A DNA stretch of 64,000 bases, from the NCBI GenBank assembly GCA_045630765.1, contig JAZQTM010000046.1:1-64000 (forward strand), read 5' to 3'. The notes under the pieces were generated by a model. That model had not been told where the DNA came from, made no database searches, and saw only the letters and a list, made by a program, of their open reading frames with translations. The translations under genes and the position numbers were made by a program. How positions within the stretch are numbered: position 1 is the first letter of the stretch; each line of letters begins with the position of its first letter. Positions 16,487-25,307 of the stretch are shown piece after piece. The DNA is from RGIG3009 sp045630765. Lineage in GTDB: Bacteria; Bacillota; Clostridia; Oscillospirales; Acutalibacteraceae.

Positions 16487-17302
16487 TTACTTCAAATACA
16501 CTTCTTCACCGGGTTTGAGCACGATCATTTCACGCTTACTCATAAAGTCGCCATTGTTATGTAAGAGCCAGAGCGTCGTCATGGTCGGGTTATAAATGTA
16601 CGTGCCGTCTGCCGACATAACCAATTGATCAAACGCCGTCATATAATCACAGATCTCGATATTAGTCGCACACCAGATCTCATCGTTGTTACCCATCATC
16701 TGAAACACTTGTTCCAACTTATCCCACAGGTTATCCCGATCTGTAAAATGAGAATGACCGTAGATATAGAAGATATTTACCTGTGTGAAATTGGGCTTCA
16801 TGTTCACAAAACGCTCTGCCAATTCAAGCAATTTCGGGTTTCTGTCCTCGCAAGTCGGATAGAAGAGATACCAGTTCATCGGCATATCAAACTTTGTTTC
16901 GATCGGTCCTTTGCGAGCGTATTTAATGCCGCAGTTTTTGAGGATCTGGAAAGTTTCCTCATTGTAAGAACCGTGAGCATAAGCAAGACCACGAACCGTT
17001 TTGCCGAAAACACTCTCCAACTTTTCGCGGTCTTTAAGCACGTCGTATGCGGCTTGTGCCGGTGCAATTCTGCCCAAATAGCCGTGCGTATACCCGTGCA
17101 CCGCTACCTCGTGACCTTTGTACCGCTCAACGGGGTTCTCGATTTGATCGAATAAAATATCGCCGCTGTTTAAGTTGAAAGTACCTTTGATGCCGTACTT
17201 GTTCATCAACTCAATCATTTTTTCATCTTGCGGCCATCCGTCGTCATAACTGGCGGTAAACACCTTGCGCTTTCCGCCGGGAAAAACTGCATAAACTGAC
17301 AT
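16487..17302 (-). CDS. NodB-type polysaccharide deacetylase, tandem copy B
   Basis: This 271-residue middle copy has intact SYDDGW and HxxxH motifs, plus AHGSYNE and GHSHFTD. It starts 18 bases before copy A. In the segment after IEI it reads CDYMTAFDQLVMSADG, whereas copies A and C share YDYMDAFSRLEMSADG. The copies are therefore mosaic rather than a simple nested series. The last 130 bases are nearly identical in all three genes. The substrate is unknown. Confidence 0.85.
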   Translation of the reverse strand: MSVYAVFPGGKRKVFTASYDDGWPQDEKMIELMNKYGIKGTFNLNSGDILFDQIENPVERYKGHEVAVHGYTHGYLGRIAPAQAAYDVLKDREKLESVFGKTVRGLAYAHGSYNEETFQILKNCGIKYARKGPIETKFDMPMNWYLFYPTCEDRNPKLLELAERFVNMKPNFTQVNIFYIYGHSHFTDRDNLWDKLEQVFQMMGNNDEIWCATNIEICDYMTAFDQLVMSADGTYIYNPTMTTLWLLHNNGDFMSKREMIVLKPGEEVYLK

Positions 17303-17321
17303 TGCGATCTCCCTTTCTCAA

Positions 17322-18137
17322 TTACTTCAAATACACTTCTTCACCGGGTTTGAGCACGATCATTTCGCGTTTGCTCATAAAGTCACCGTTGTTGTGTAAG
17401 AGCCACAATGTCGTTGTGGTCGGGTTATAAATGTACGTGCCGTCCGCCGACATTTCCAATCTGCTGAACGCGTCCATATAATCATAAATCTCGATATTGG
17501 TCGCACACCAGATCTCGTCGTTATTGCCCATCTTTTGGAACACTTCTTCCAGTTTGTCCCAAAGATTGTTGCGATCGGTGAAATGAGAGTGTCCCCAAAC
17601 ATAGAACAGATTGATCTGCGTGAAAATGGGTTTCATATTGTAAAATCTATCCGCAATTTCAAGCAATCTCGGATTTAAGTCTTCGCAAGTCGGGTTAAAG
17701 AAGAACCAATCCTGCGGCATCATGAATTTTTCGTCATTGGTAATCGTGCGTGCATACTTAATGCCGCAGTTTTTAAGGATCTGTTTCGTTTCCGGGTTAT
17801 ACGAACCGTGTCCGTATGCAAAACCGCGTACCGTGCCGCCGAACACTTCCTCCAGCGCTTCACGATTTTTAAGAACGTCGTATGTAGCCTGCGCCGGTGC
17901 AATACGTCCCAAATAACCGTGAGTATGACCGTGTGCCGCTACCTCGTGACCCTTGTAGCGCTCCACGGGGTTTTCAATTTGGTCAAACAGAACGTCGCCG
18001 CTGACCAAGTTAAACGTACCCTTGATACCGTATTTGTTCATCAGCGCGATCAACTTTTCATCCTGCGGCCAACCATCGTCATAACTCATGGTAAAAGCCT
18101 TGCGTTTTCCTTCGGGAAACACCACGTATACTGACAT
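17322..18137 (-). CDS. NodB-type polysaccharide deacetylase, tandem copy C
   Basis: This 271-residue first copy keeps SYDDGW, HEVAAHGHTH, GHGSYNPET and GHSHFTD and is the most divergent of the three. The ATG at 18137 is chosen because GGAG lies 8 bases upstream and all three paralogues then begin MSVY; a GTG at 18146 overlaps the ribosome site. It has its own promoter at 18163-18191, which should drive the whole array. Copies A and C share a segment near residue 215 that B lacks. Confidence 0.85.
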   Translation of the reverse strand: MSVYVVFPEGKRKAFTMSYDDGWPQDEKLIALMNKYGIKGTFNLVSGDVLFDQIENPVERYKGHEVAAHGHTHGYLGRIAPAQATYDVLKNREALEEVFGGTVRGFAYGHGSYNPETKQILKNCGIKYARTITNDEKFMMPQDWFFFNPTCEDLNPRLLEIADRFYNMKPIFTQINLFYVWGHSHFTDRNNLWDKLEEVFQKMGNNDEIWCATNIEIYDYMDAFSRLEMSADGTYIYNPTTTTLWLLHNNGDFMSKREMIVLKPGEEVYLK

Positions 18138-18162
18138 AACAATCACTCCTTATCTTATGCTC

Positions 18163-18191
18163 ATTGTAACAAACCGACTTCGGTATGTCAA
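18163..18191 (-). promoter_or_regulatory. Promoter of the deacetylase array, embedded in the folT 3' end
   Basis: TTGACA (18186-18191) and TACAAT (18163-18168) are separated by 17 bases on the minus strand. The -35 box overlaps the folT stop codon. Confidence 0.75.
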
Positions 18192-18697
18192 CGATTTAAC
18201 AGCGGCTTGACACCTTTTTCAAGCGCTTTAAACAAGAACGGCAGTCCCACCAGTTGCACCGGTGCCACGATCGCAGCTTGTATCAAGCGACCCGGCAAGA
18301 AAATGAGAAATCCCTTGTCGTATAAAATGCTCAACCACAAGGTGTTTAAGCACAACGTACACACGATCTGTGTGCATACCACCGCTAACACAATCCACCA
18401 AAAACTTTTCTTGCGATAGAAACACAAACCGTAGATCAAACCGATAAGCCCTGCCGTCAATGTAAACCCAAGAAAAATCGGTCCGTTCGGAAATAACATA
18501 GCACCAATCAAATCGCTAAGCCCGTGTACGACCATTGCCGCGATCGGACCGTACAGATAGGCAACGATCGCCACCGCGAACAACGACAAACCCAATCGCT
18601 CGGTGGTCGTGTTGAGAGATGCTAATCGCGCCAGCACTACGTCGACGGCAATCATCATACCGCAAACGACCAACCGTAAAATCTTATTTTTTGACAT
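18188..18697 (-). CDS. folT: ECF transporter S component, folate type (FolT)
   Basis: The 169-residue membrane protein has about five or six hydrophobic helices in the ECF S-component pattern (RLGLSLFAVAIVAYLYGPIA, HGLSDLIGAMLFPNGPIFLG). It would bind folate outside the cell and deliver it through the shared ECF energy module, which is not in this window. The folate assignment is supported by a THF riboswitch directly upstream (18704-18854). The gene follows asnB in the same direction. Confidence 0.85.
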   Translation of the reverse strand: MSKNKILRLVVCGMMIAVDVVLARLASLNTTTERLGLSLFAVAIVAYLYGPIAAMVVHGLSDLIGAMLFPNGPIFLGFTLTAGLIGLIYGLCFYRKKSFWWIVLAVVCTQIVCTLCLNTLWLSILYDKGFLIFLPGRLIQAAIVAPVQLVGLPFLFKALEKGVKPLLNR

Positions 18698-18703
18698 AAA
18701 AAG

Positions 18704-18854
18704 CCCTCCTTATTCTCCTGTTGTTGAATAAGGAGGGTTTCCTCGTCCTTATGTTCAACAGCGGGATGCGACCGATAAACCGCAAGAAATTTCTTTTCGT
18801 TCGCGCGGCAACTCCCCGTCCGCACGACACTTAACGCTTATCGATCTACTCTGT
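18704..18854 (-). promoter_or_regulatory. Tetrahydrofolate riboswitch controlling folT
   Basis: The aptamer occupies about 18758-18854. It shows the THF class signature AGAGTAGATC, then GCGTTAAGTG, a pairing of CGATAA with TTATCG, and GCATCCCGCTGT closing P1 with ACAG. The platform offers two exclusive hairpins. One pairs GTTGAACATAAGGACGAGG (18741-18759) with CCCTCCTTATTCAAC (18723-18737). The other pairs CCCTCCTTATTC (18726-18737) with GAATAAGGAGGG (18704-18715), a perfect 12-bp stem burying the folT ribosome site. P1 shares GT with the first hairpin, so ligand binding should favour the sequestering stem and switch folT off. The aptamer begins two bases after the asnB stop. Confidence 0.9.
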
Positions 18855-18855
18855 G

Positions 18856-20709
18856 TTAATTGAGTACGAAAAATTGCTCGTACCAAAGAATAAAGGTGTA
18901 AATGGTCCAGATCTTTTTCATATTGTGCGACTTGCCTTGCTTATGATCCTCGAGCAACTGCATAATCGCATCCATATTAAAGAACTTTTCCGCGATCTCG
19001 CCCGCAAAAGCGGATTTTACCCGCTCGTAATAGACGTCCTGTCGGAGCCAATCGTTGAGCGGTACGGGGAATCCCAATTTCTTTTTGTGAGCGGTGCGTT
19101 CCGGCAACTGTCTGAGTGCTGCCGCACGAAGCGCCACTTTGGTGGTGTTCCCGTCGATGCGATACTTGGTCGGCAACGTGACTGCCAGTTCCAGCATCTT
19201 TTTATCCAAAAACGGCACGCGCAACTCCAAAGAATTCGCCATACTCATACGATCCGCTTTTTGCAAAATATCATACAGCATCCACGTCTGCATATCCACG
19301 TATTGCAATTGCGTAGGCTCGTCAAGATGGGAAACTTTATCGAAATGCGGCTTAGACCATTCCACCGGATCACACGGTGTGCCGGGATTCTTTAAGAATT
19401 TCGCTCGCTCGTCCCGCGTAAACACGTAATTGGCACGCATAAACCGCTCATACGGCAACATCGCACCGCGAACGGCAAACCGCTTTCCCTTAACGCTTTC
19501 GGGCAACCGTCGGGCAATTCCCGCCACGCCCTTGCGCAGGATACGCGGTATGCGACTGTATTTGTGGAAATGACCGCCTTCCAGGTACATCGGATATCCG
19601 CCGAACAACTCGTCAGCACCCTCACCCGATAAGACAACTTTCACGTATTTTGCCGCATTTTCTGCCAAGAAATACAGCGGCACTTCCGACGGATTCGGCA
19701 ACGGCTCGTCCATAAAATACTGGATTTTTCCCGCCATATCGAAATATTGTTCCGCCGACACCTTGTTGGCAATGTTTTCGACGTTGATCTCTTTGGAAAA
19801 CGCCTGCGCATACGGCAATTCGCTGTACTGTTCTTCCTCGTAGCCGACCGAAAACGTCTTAACTGCAGACGCTACCTTGGATACCTCGCGCACGACGTAA
19901 CTGGAATCCACACCGCTGGATAAGAAACAGCCAACCTCGACGTCACTGATCTGGTGCACCGCTACCGATTCCACAAACTCGTCGGTAATGCGCTGCTCCC
20001 AGTCCTCTGCCGACAAGGTCTTGTCCGCTTTGAAATAGTCCGCCACGTCGTAATACTTGTGGATGGAGAGGTTTCCGCCCTGCCACTCAAAATATTCACC
20101 GTTGAGCAACTTGTACACGTTCTTAAAGAACGTTTCCCGCATCGGCAAGTATTCATAGCATAACCAATCGGGCAACTTGCTCTCATCAAGCTCTTTTACG
20201 AAATCAGGATGCGATAAGAACGATTTGATCTCCGACCCAAAAAAGAAATCGGTGCCGCGCTGATAATAGTAAAAGGGTTTAATACCGAAAATATCTCTGG
20301 CGCCGAACAGTTTCTTTTGTACACTGTCCCATACCACAAACGCAAACATTCCGCGCAAACGGTCAAGAAGCTTTGCGCCCCATTCCTCATACCCGTGCAA
20401 CAGCACCTCGGAATCCGTCTGCGTTTTGAATACGTGACCTGCAGCGAGCAATTCCTCACGAAGGTCACGGTAATTATAGATCTCGCCGTTAAAGACAAGC
20501 ACCTTGGTACCATCTTCGTTTTGAATAGGTTGGCTGCCGCCCTCCAAGTCAATAATAGACAGTCGGCGAAAGCCGAGTGCCATATCCTCGTCGAGATAAT
20601 AATCCGCCTGATCGGGGCCGCGATGAACAATACGATCCGCCATCGCTTGAATGACCGCACGACGGTCGCCACCATAGCCGTTGACAAAATATCCGGCAAA
20701 TCCGCACAT
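18856..20709 (-). CDS. asnB: Glutamine-hydrolysing asparagine synthase family amidotransferase
   Basis: The 617-residue protein has the N-terminal class II glutaminase domain with catalytic Cys2 (MCGFAGYF) and the synthase domain with the PP-loop SSGVDSSYV. It also has GEGADELFGGYP and the C-terminal RVPFLD and HKKKLGFPVP motifs. It transfers ammonia from glutamine to a carboxyl activated as an adenylate, either free aspartate or, as known for some AsnB/AsnH homologues in Gram-positives, a peptidoglycan residue. Its position 18 bases after an ATP-grasp ligase makes a cell-wall or peptide substrate worth considering. The THF riboswitch starts immediately after its stop. Confidence 0.92.
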   Translation of the reverse strand: MCGFAGYFVNGYGGDRRAVIQAMADRIVHRGPDQADYYLDEDMALGFRRLSIIDLEGGSQPIQNEDGTKVLVFNGEIYNYRDLREELLAAGHVFKTQTDSEVLLHGYEEWGAKLLDRLRGMFAFVVWDSVQKKLFGARDIFGIKPFYYYQRGTDFFFGSEIKSFLSHPDFVKELDESKLPDWLCYEYLPMRETFFKNVYKLLNGEYFEWQGGNLSIHKYYDVADYFKADKTLSAEDWEQRITDEFVESVAVHQISDVEVGCFLSSGVDSSYVVREVSKVASAVKTFSVGYEEEQYSELPYAQAFSKEINVENIANKVSAEQYFDMAGKIQYFMDEPLPNPSEVPLYFLAENAAKYVKVVLSGEGADELFGGYPMYLEGGHFHKYSRIPRILRKGVAGIARRLPESVKGKRFAVRGAMLPYERFMRANYVFTRDERAKFLKNPGTPCDPVEWSKPHFDKVSHLDEPTQLQYVDMQTWMLYDILQKADRMSMANSLELRVPFLDKKMLELAVTLPTKYRIDGNTTKVALRAAALRQLPERTAHKKKLGFPVPLNDWLRQDVYYERVKSAFAGEIAEKFFNMDAIMQLLEDHKQGKSHNMKKIWTIYTFILWYEQFFVLN

Positions 20710-20727
20710 ATGCAGTCGCCCCTTTCG

Positions 20728-21957
20728 TTAGTCTCGTAAGCCTTTGTTTCCGAAATATCGCGTATACTTCTTAAAGTAACTTGCCTGGTTTTTCTGGAAA
20801 TACACCCAGCGTTTCAGATTGCGATCCTTGTTGTAGTACAACGATTTACACAACTTTCCGCGCCGAATAAGATCCCGCGCCTTGGCTTTCAGTTCCGGAT
20901 CGCTGACATATTCAAAGATCAGCGCTTTCGGAATGATGGTCCACAGCGTTTCACCGGTTGCAACGGTGCATTCTGCCGGCTTGTCCAGCAACACGTCATC
21001 CACTAAATACTGTGCCAGGTTATAGCCCTCTGCCGTCACGAAGAAACTGCTGCGTCCTTGACGCGGATTCATCTCAAACAGTTTGTACTGTCCGTCGCGG
21101 CTGTCAAGCTTAAAGTCAAAGTTGGCAAAACCCTTGTAACCGATATCCTCTAAAAAGGTTTTCATCTGCCGCGCCAGTTGACGATCCTCTGTCGGGATGA
21201 TCGCGGCATAACTGCCGATACCCTCCGGCGAATGCTCCTCCAGTAACGCTTGTCCGAGCGCGATCAACCGCACTTTGCCGTCTTTGCCGCAATAGCAGTT
21301 CATAACGCGCATATGGCTGTCGTCACCCGGGATATATTCCTGAATGATCAAATGATCCTGATACGTCGAGCCGTAGATCGCCGCCAAGATCGCATCAAAT
21401 TCCTCACGGTTTTCTGCCACGAACACCTTTTTCTTGTGCGGGAAGTGGCAATTCCAGTATGCCACGCTGTTGGACGGCTTAATAACCACCGGGAAAGCAA
21501 ACGGCAACTCTACGTTTTGATAGTTGTTAACCGTCACCGTGGCGGTTTTGGGGAACGCGAAGCCGTGTTGTTCACACAACGCGTAAAAGGTTTCCTTCAT
21601 ACTCAACTGCGTCAACAGTTGTTCGTCAATGCAGGTGAACCTGTAATAGTCGCGCAGGGCATCCTGGTTGCGCGAAAGCAACTTGATATAATTATCCCCA
21701 CACGGCACAAGCAATAACTCAACGTCTTTCGGGTAGCGCGCCGAAAAATCGATAAGCGTTTTACAAAACACATCATCTTCTTCAATGCGCGGCTCAACGA
21801 CCTCCACCGTCACAATGCGGCTGTTGGAGGTCGCACCCAGACGTCCCTTTCCGACGGCGACCGAGCAAACACCGTACGCCTCGTGGAAAGAGCGCGCCAT
21901 ACCGTACACGTTAACATCACTGCCGAGTAAAACCGGAACAAAGTTATGCAGCGCCAT
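20728..21957 (-). CDS. ATP-grasp carboxylate-amine ligase (D-aspartate ligase-like)
   Basis: The 409-residue protein has an N-terminal Rossmann-like lobe (VPVLLGSDVNVYGMARSFHE), a central lysine-containing ATP-grasp strand (FPVVIKPSNSVAYW), the EYIPG linker and the metal-binding FEMNPRQGRSS. It would join a carboxylate to an amine through an acyl phosphate. Size and layout resemble D-aspartate ligases that build peptidoglycan cross-bridges (Aslfm type), but carbamoyl-phosphate-synthase-like ligases of other pathways share the fold. The neighbouring asnB could amidate its product. It lies 29 bases after guaB. Confidence 0.7.
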   Translation of the reverse strand: MALHNFVPVLLGSDVNVYGMARSFHEAYGVCSVAVGKGRLGATSNSRIVTVEVVEPRIEEDDVFCKTLIDFSARYPKDVELLLVPCGDNYIKLLSRNQDALRDYYRFTCIDEQLLTQLSMKETFYALCEQHGFAFPKTATVTVNNYQNVELPFAFPVVIKPSNSVAYWNCHFPHKKKVFVAENREEFDAILAAIYGSTYQDHLIIQEYIPGDDSHMRVMNCYCGKDGKVRLIALGQALLEEHSPEGIGSYAAIIPTEDRQLARQMKTFLEDIGYKGFANFDFKLDSRDGQYKLFEMNPRQGRSSFFVTAEGYNLAQYLVDDVLLDKPAECTVATGETLWTIIPKALIFEYVSDPELKAKARDLIRRGKLCKSLYYNKDRNLKRWVYFQKNQASYFKKYTRYFGNKGLRD

Positions 21958-21986
21958 TCAAAACACCCTCTTTGTTGTGTGCGAAT

Positions 21987-23459
21987 TTAAGAACCCGTCG
22001 AATAGTTCGGGGCCTCCTTGGTGATGGAAATGTCGTGCGGATGGCTCTCACGGAGACCCGCACCGGTGATGCGAACGAACTGACCTTTTTCTTGCAGTTC
22101 GGAAATGGTATGGCATCCGCAATAACCCATACCGGCACGCAAACCGCCCATCAACTGATACACCGTGTCGGACAGCGGTCCCTTGTACGGTACGCGACCT
22201 TCGACACCTTCGGGAACGAGTTTCTTGTTGTTTTCTTGGAAATAGCGGTCGCTGCTGCCTTTCGCCATAGCGCCCAAGCTACCCATACCGCGATACACCT
22301 TGAACTGACGGCCTTGATAGAGCTCCGTTTCACCGGGAGACTCCTCGCAACCCGCAACCAGCGAACCAACCATCATCACGTTGGCACCGGCAGCGATCGC
22401 TTTTACGAGGTCACCGGAATATTTGAGTCCGCCGTCCGCGATAACCGGGATACCGTATTTTGCTGCCGCGCACGCCACGTCATACACTGCCGTGATCTGC
22501 GGTACACCGATACCCGCCACCACACGAGTAGTGCAGATGGAACCGGGGCCGATGCCCACTTTAACGGCATCCACGCCTGCGTCGATCATAGCTTCTGCTG
22601 CTGCTGCAGTCGCGATGTTACCTGCGATCAGCGATACGTTCGGGAACGCCGCTTTCACTTTTTTAATGCAATTGAGAATGTTGTGGCTGTGACCGTGTGC
22701 CGAATCCAACACCAGCACGTCGACCTGTGCCTTTACCAGTTCAGCTGCACGCTCCAGCACGTTCGCCGTGGTGCCGATTGCCGCCGCACACAGCAGACGA
22801 CCTGCCGCATCACGCGCAGAGTTCGGATACTTAACGGCTTTTTCAATATCTTTGATCGTAACAAGACCTTTGAGCATACCCTTATCGTCCACGATGGGCA
22901 ACTTCTCAATGCGATGCTGACGCAAGATCTCCTGCGCCTGTTCCATCGTCGTACCGACAGGTGCGGTAACGAGGTTATCCTTGGTCATAACCTCCTCGAT
23001 GCGCTGATTGAAATCGGTCAAGAAGCGCATATCGCGGTTGGTCAGGATACCGACCAGTTTGCCGTCACGGCAGATCGGCACACCGGAAATGCGGTACTTG
23101 CCCATCAACTCGTTGGCATCCGCTACCAAATGATCGGGAGAGAGGAAGAAGGGGTTGACGATAACGCCGTTCTCGGAACGCTTAACGCGATCCACCTGAT
23201 CGGCCTGTGCCTCAATATCCATATTCTTATGAATAACACCGATACCGCCTTCACGCGCAATCGCGATCGCCATACGCGCCTCGGTGACCGTGTCCATAGC
23301 AGCGGTCATAAGCGGGGTGTTAAGCGTGATCGTTTTGGTCAATTTCGTCGTCAATTTTACGTCGGCGGGCAACACATCCGATTCCGCGGGGATGAGCAGC
23401 ACATCATCGAAGGTCAGACCTTCTTTCAAAAACTTTTCGCCTGCATTCAGATTTACCAT
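21987..23459 (-). CDS. guaB: Inosine-5'-monophosphate dehydrogenase
   Basis: The 490-residue enzyme has the IMPDH barrel with two CBS domains inserted (HRIEKLPIVDDKGMLKGLVT) and the catalytic Cys loop GPGSICTTR. The flap YRGMGSLGAM and C-terminal RVPYKGPLS follow. It oxidises IMP to XMP with NAD+, the committing step to GMP. The ATG at 23459 is preceded by AAAGGAGAG; a longer open frame reaching to 23834 lies over lepA and is rejected. It is 16 bases after lepA. Confidence 0.97.
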   Translation of the reverse strand: MVNLNAGEKFLKEGLTFDDVLLIPAESDVLPADVKLTTKLTKTITLNTPLMTAAMDTVTEARMAIAIAREGGIGVIHKNMDIEAQADQVDRVKRSENGVIVNPFFLSPDHLVADANELMGKYRISGVPICRDGKLVGILTNRDMRFLTDFNQRIEEVMTKDNLVTAPVGTTMEQAQEILRQHRIEKLPIVDDKGMLKGLVTIKDIEKAVKYPNSARDAAGRLLCAAAIGTTANVLERAAELVKAQVDVLVLDSAHGHSHNILNCIKKVKAAFPNVSLIAGNIATAAAAEAMIDAGVDAVKVGIGPGSICTTRVVAGIGVPQITAVYDVACAAAKYGIPVIADGGLKYSGDLVKAIAAGANVMMVGSLVAGCEESPGETELYQGRQFKVYRGMGSLGAMAKGSSDRYFQENNKKLVPEGVEGRVPYKGPLSDTVYQLMGGLRAGMGYCGCHTISELQEKGQFVRITGAGLRESHPHDISITKEAPNYSTGS

Positions 23460-23475
23460 AATTCTCTCTCCTTTA

Positions 23476-25290
23476 TTATTCGTCGTCACTGAGCTTGAGT
23501 ACCGCCATAAACGCTTCTTGCGGCACTTCCACACTGCCCAACTGACGCATTCGTTTCTTGCCTTCCTTTTGCTTTTCCAAGAGCTTCTTCTTACGGGTAA
23601 TGTCACCGCCGTAGCATTTTGCCAAAACGTCCTTGCGCATGGCGCGCACCGTTTCGCGGGCAATGATCTTCCCGCCGATCGCCGCTTGGATCGGCACTTC
23701 AAACAACTGGCGCGGAATGTTATCCCGTAATTTCTCACACATTCGCCGACCACGTGCATACGCGTTGCCGGCAAACACGATGAAGGACAAGGCGTCCACC
23801 ACATCGCCGTTGAGCAGGATATCCAATTTGACAAGTTCGGACTTGCGATAGCCCTTTAACTCGTAATCAAAACTGGCGTATCCTTTTGTACGGGATTTGA
23901 GTGCATCAAAGAAATCGTACACGATCTCGTTGAGCGGCAACTCATAATGAATATCCACACGCGTTTGATCCAGATATTTCATATCGTGGAACACGCCGCG
24001 CCGCTGTTGACACAGTTCCATAATGTTACCGACGTACTCGGTCGGCGACAAAATGTGCGCTTCCGCAATCGGCTCCTCCGCAAACGCAATGTTGGCGGGA
24101 TCGGGGTAGTTGGTGGGGTTATCAATATATTCCACCGTGCCGTCTGTGCGGGTGATATGATAGATAACGCTGGGGGCTGTCGTAATCAGATCCAGATCGT
24201 ATTCTCTCTCCAAGCGTTCTTGAATGATCTCCATGTGCAAAAGCCCTAAAAAGCCGCAACGGAAACCAAAACCGAGCGCCACCGAAGTTTCGGGTTCAAA
24301 GGTAAGCGACGCGTCGTTGAGTTGCAAACGTTCCAGCGCTTCACGCAGGTCTTGATAATGCGCTCCGTCCGCCGGGAACACACCGCAGAACACCATCGGA
24401 TTTACCTTGCGATAACCGGGAAGCGGTTCGGTTGCCGGTGCTTTGGCAAGCGTCACGGTATCGCCCACACGCGCATCGTGCACCGTTTTAATGGAAGCCG
24501 CGATATACCCGACCTGCCCCGCATGCAACGATCCGCAAGGTTCGAGCGAGCCGGCACGCATAATGCCAACCTCCACCACGTCAAAGGTAGCACCGGTTGC
24601 CATCATACGAATGGTATCCCCGACCTTGACCGTGCCTTCTTTTACACGAATATATACGATAACGCCTTTGTAGCTGTCGTAATAACTGTCAAAGATCAAC
24701 GCTTGCAACGGTGTGTCGTCTTCACCCGCAGGTGCGGGGATTTTTTCGACGATCGCCTCTAATACGTCTTCAATGTTCGTGCCCATCTTCGCCGAAATGA
24801 GCGGCGCATCGGAAGCATCAATGCCGATGATGTCCTCAATCTCGGCACGCACCTCCTCAGGTCGCGCCGACGGCAGGTCGATCTTGTTGATGACCGGCAC
24901 GATTTCCAGACCGTGTTCCACCGCCAAATATGTATTGGCTAACGTCTGCGCTTCAATTCCTTGCGAGGCATCTACGATCAAGATCGCGCCTTCGCAAGCG
25001 GCAAGCGAACGGGACACCTCGTAGTTAAAGTCCACGTGACCCGGTGTGTCGATCAAATTAAAAATATACGTCTGCCCGTCTTTGGCATCGTAGGACACGG
25101 TCACGGCGTGAGCCTTAATGGTGATGCCACGCTCTCGCTCCAGATCCATGCTGTCGAGCAACTGATTTTCCATATCACGCAACGCTACCGCGCGCGTCTT
25201 TTCCAGAATACGGTCGGCCAGCGTGGACTTACCGTGGTCAATATGGGCAATAATGCAGAAGTTTCGAATATGCTCACGCGAAACCGCCAT
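23476..25290 (-). CDS. lepA: Elongation factor 4 (LepA GTPase)
   Basis: The 604-residue translational GTPase has the G1 AHIDHGKSTL, G2 RERGITIKA, G3 DTPGHVDF and G4 NKIDLP motifs. It carries EF-G-like domains III and V and the LepA-specific C-terminal domain ending MAVLKLSDDE. It acts on stalled or mistranslocated ribosomes. It sits 17 bases after a DEAD-box helicase gene and 16 bases before guaB, consistent with one long minus-strand transcript. Confidence 0.97.
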   Translation of the reverse strand: MAVSREHIRNFCIIAHIDHGKSTLADRILEKTRAVALRDMENQLLDSMDLERERGITIKAHAVTVSYDAKDGQTYIFNLIDTPGHVDFNYEVSRSLAACEGAILIVDASQGIEAQTLANTYLAVEHGLEIVPVINKIDLPSARPEEVRAEIEDIIGIDASDAPLISAKMGTNIEDVLEAIVEKIPAPAGEDDTPLQALIFDSYYDSYKGVIVYIRVKEGTVKVGDTIRMMATGATFDVVEVGIMRAGSLEPCGSLHAGQVGYIAASIKTVHDARVGDTVTLAKAPATEPLPGYRKVNPMVFCGVFPADGAHYQDLREALERLQLNDASLTFEPETSVALGFGFRCGFLGLLHMEIIQERLEREYDLDLITTAPSVIYHITRTDGTVEYIDNPTNYPDPANIAFAEEPIAEAHILSPTEYVGNIMELCQQRRGVFHDMKYLDQTRVDIHYELPLNEIVYDFFDALKSRTKGYASFDYELKGYRKSELVKLDILLNGDVVDALSFIVFAGNAYARGRRMCEKLRDNIPRQLFEVPIQAAIGGKIIARETVRAMRKDVLAKCYGGDITRKKKLLEKQKEGKKRMRQLGSVEVPQEAFMAVLKLSDDE

Positions 25291-25307
25291 GTTCCTTTCA
25301 CCTCAAT

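Noticed and set aside
21972..23492. 506-codon plus-strand open frame opposite guaB
   Set aside because: It is the antisense shadow of guaB; the protein is His/Arg-rich without domains, and guaB is unmistakable.
23460..23834. N-terminal extension of the guaB frame
   Set aside because: It lies inside lepA, has no sensible protein sequence, and a good ribosome site precedes the ATG at 23459.
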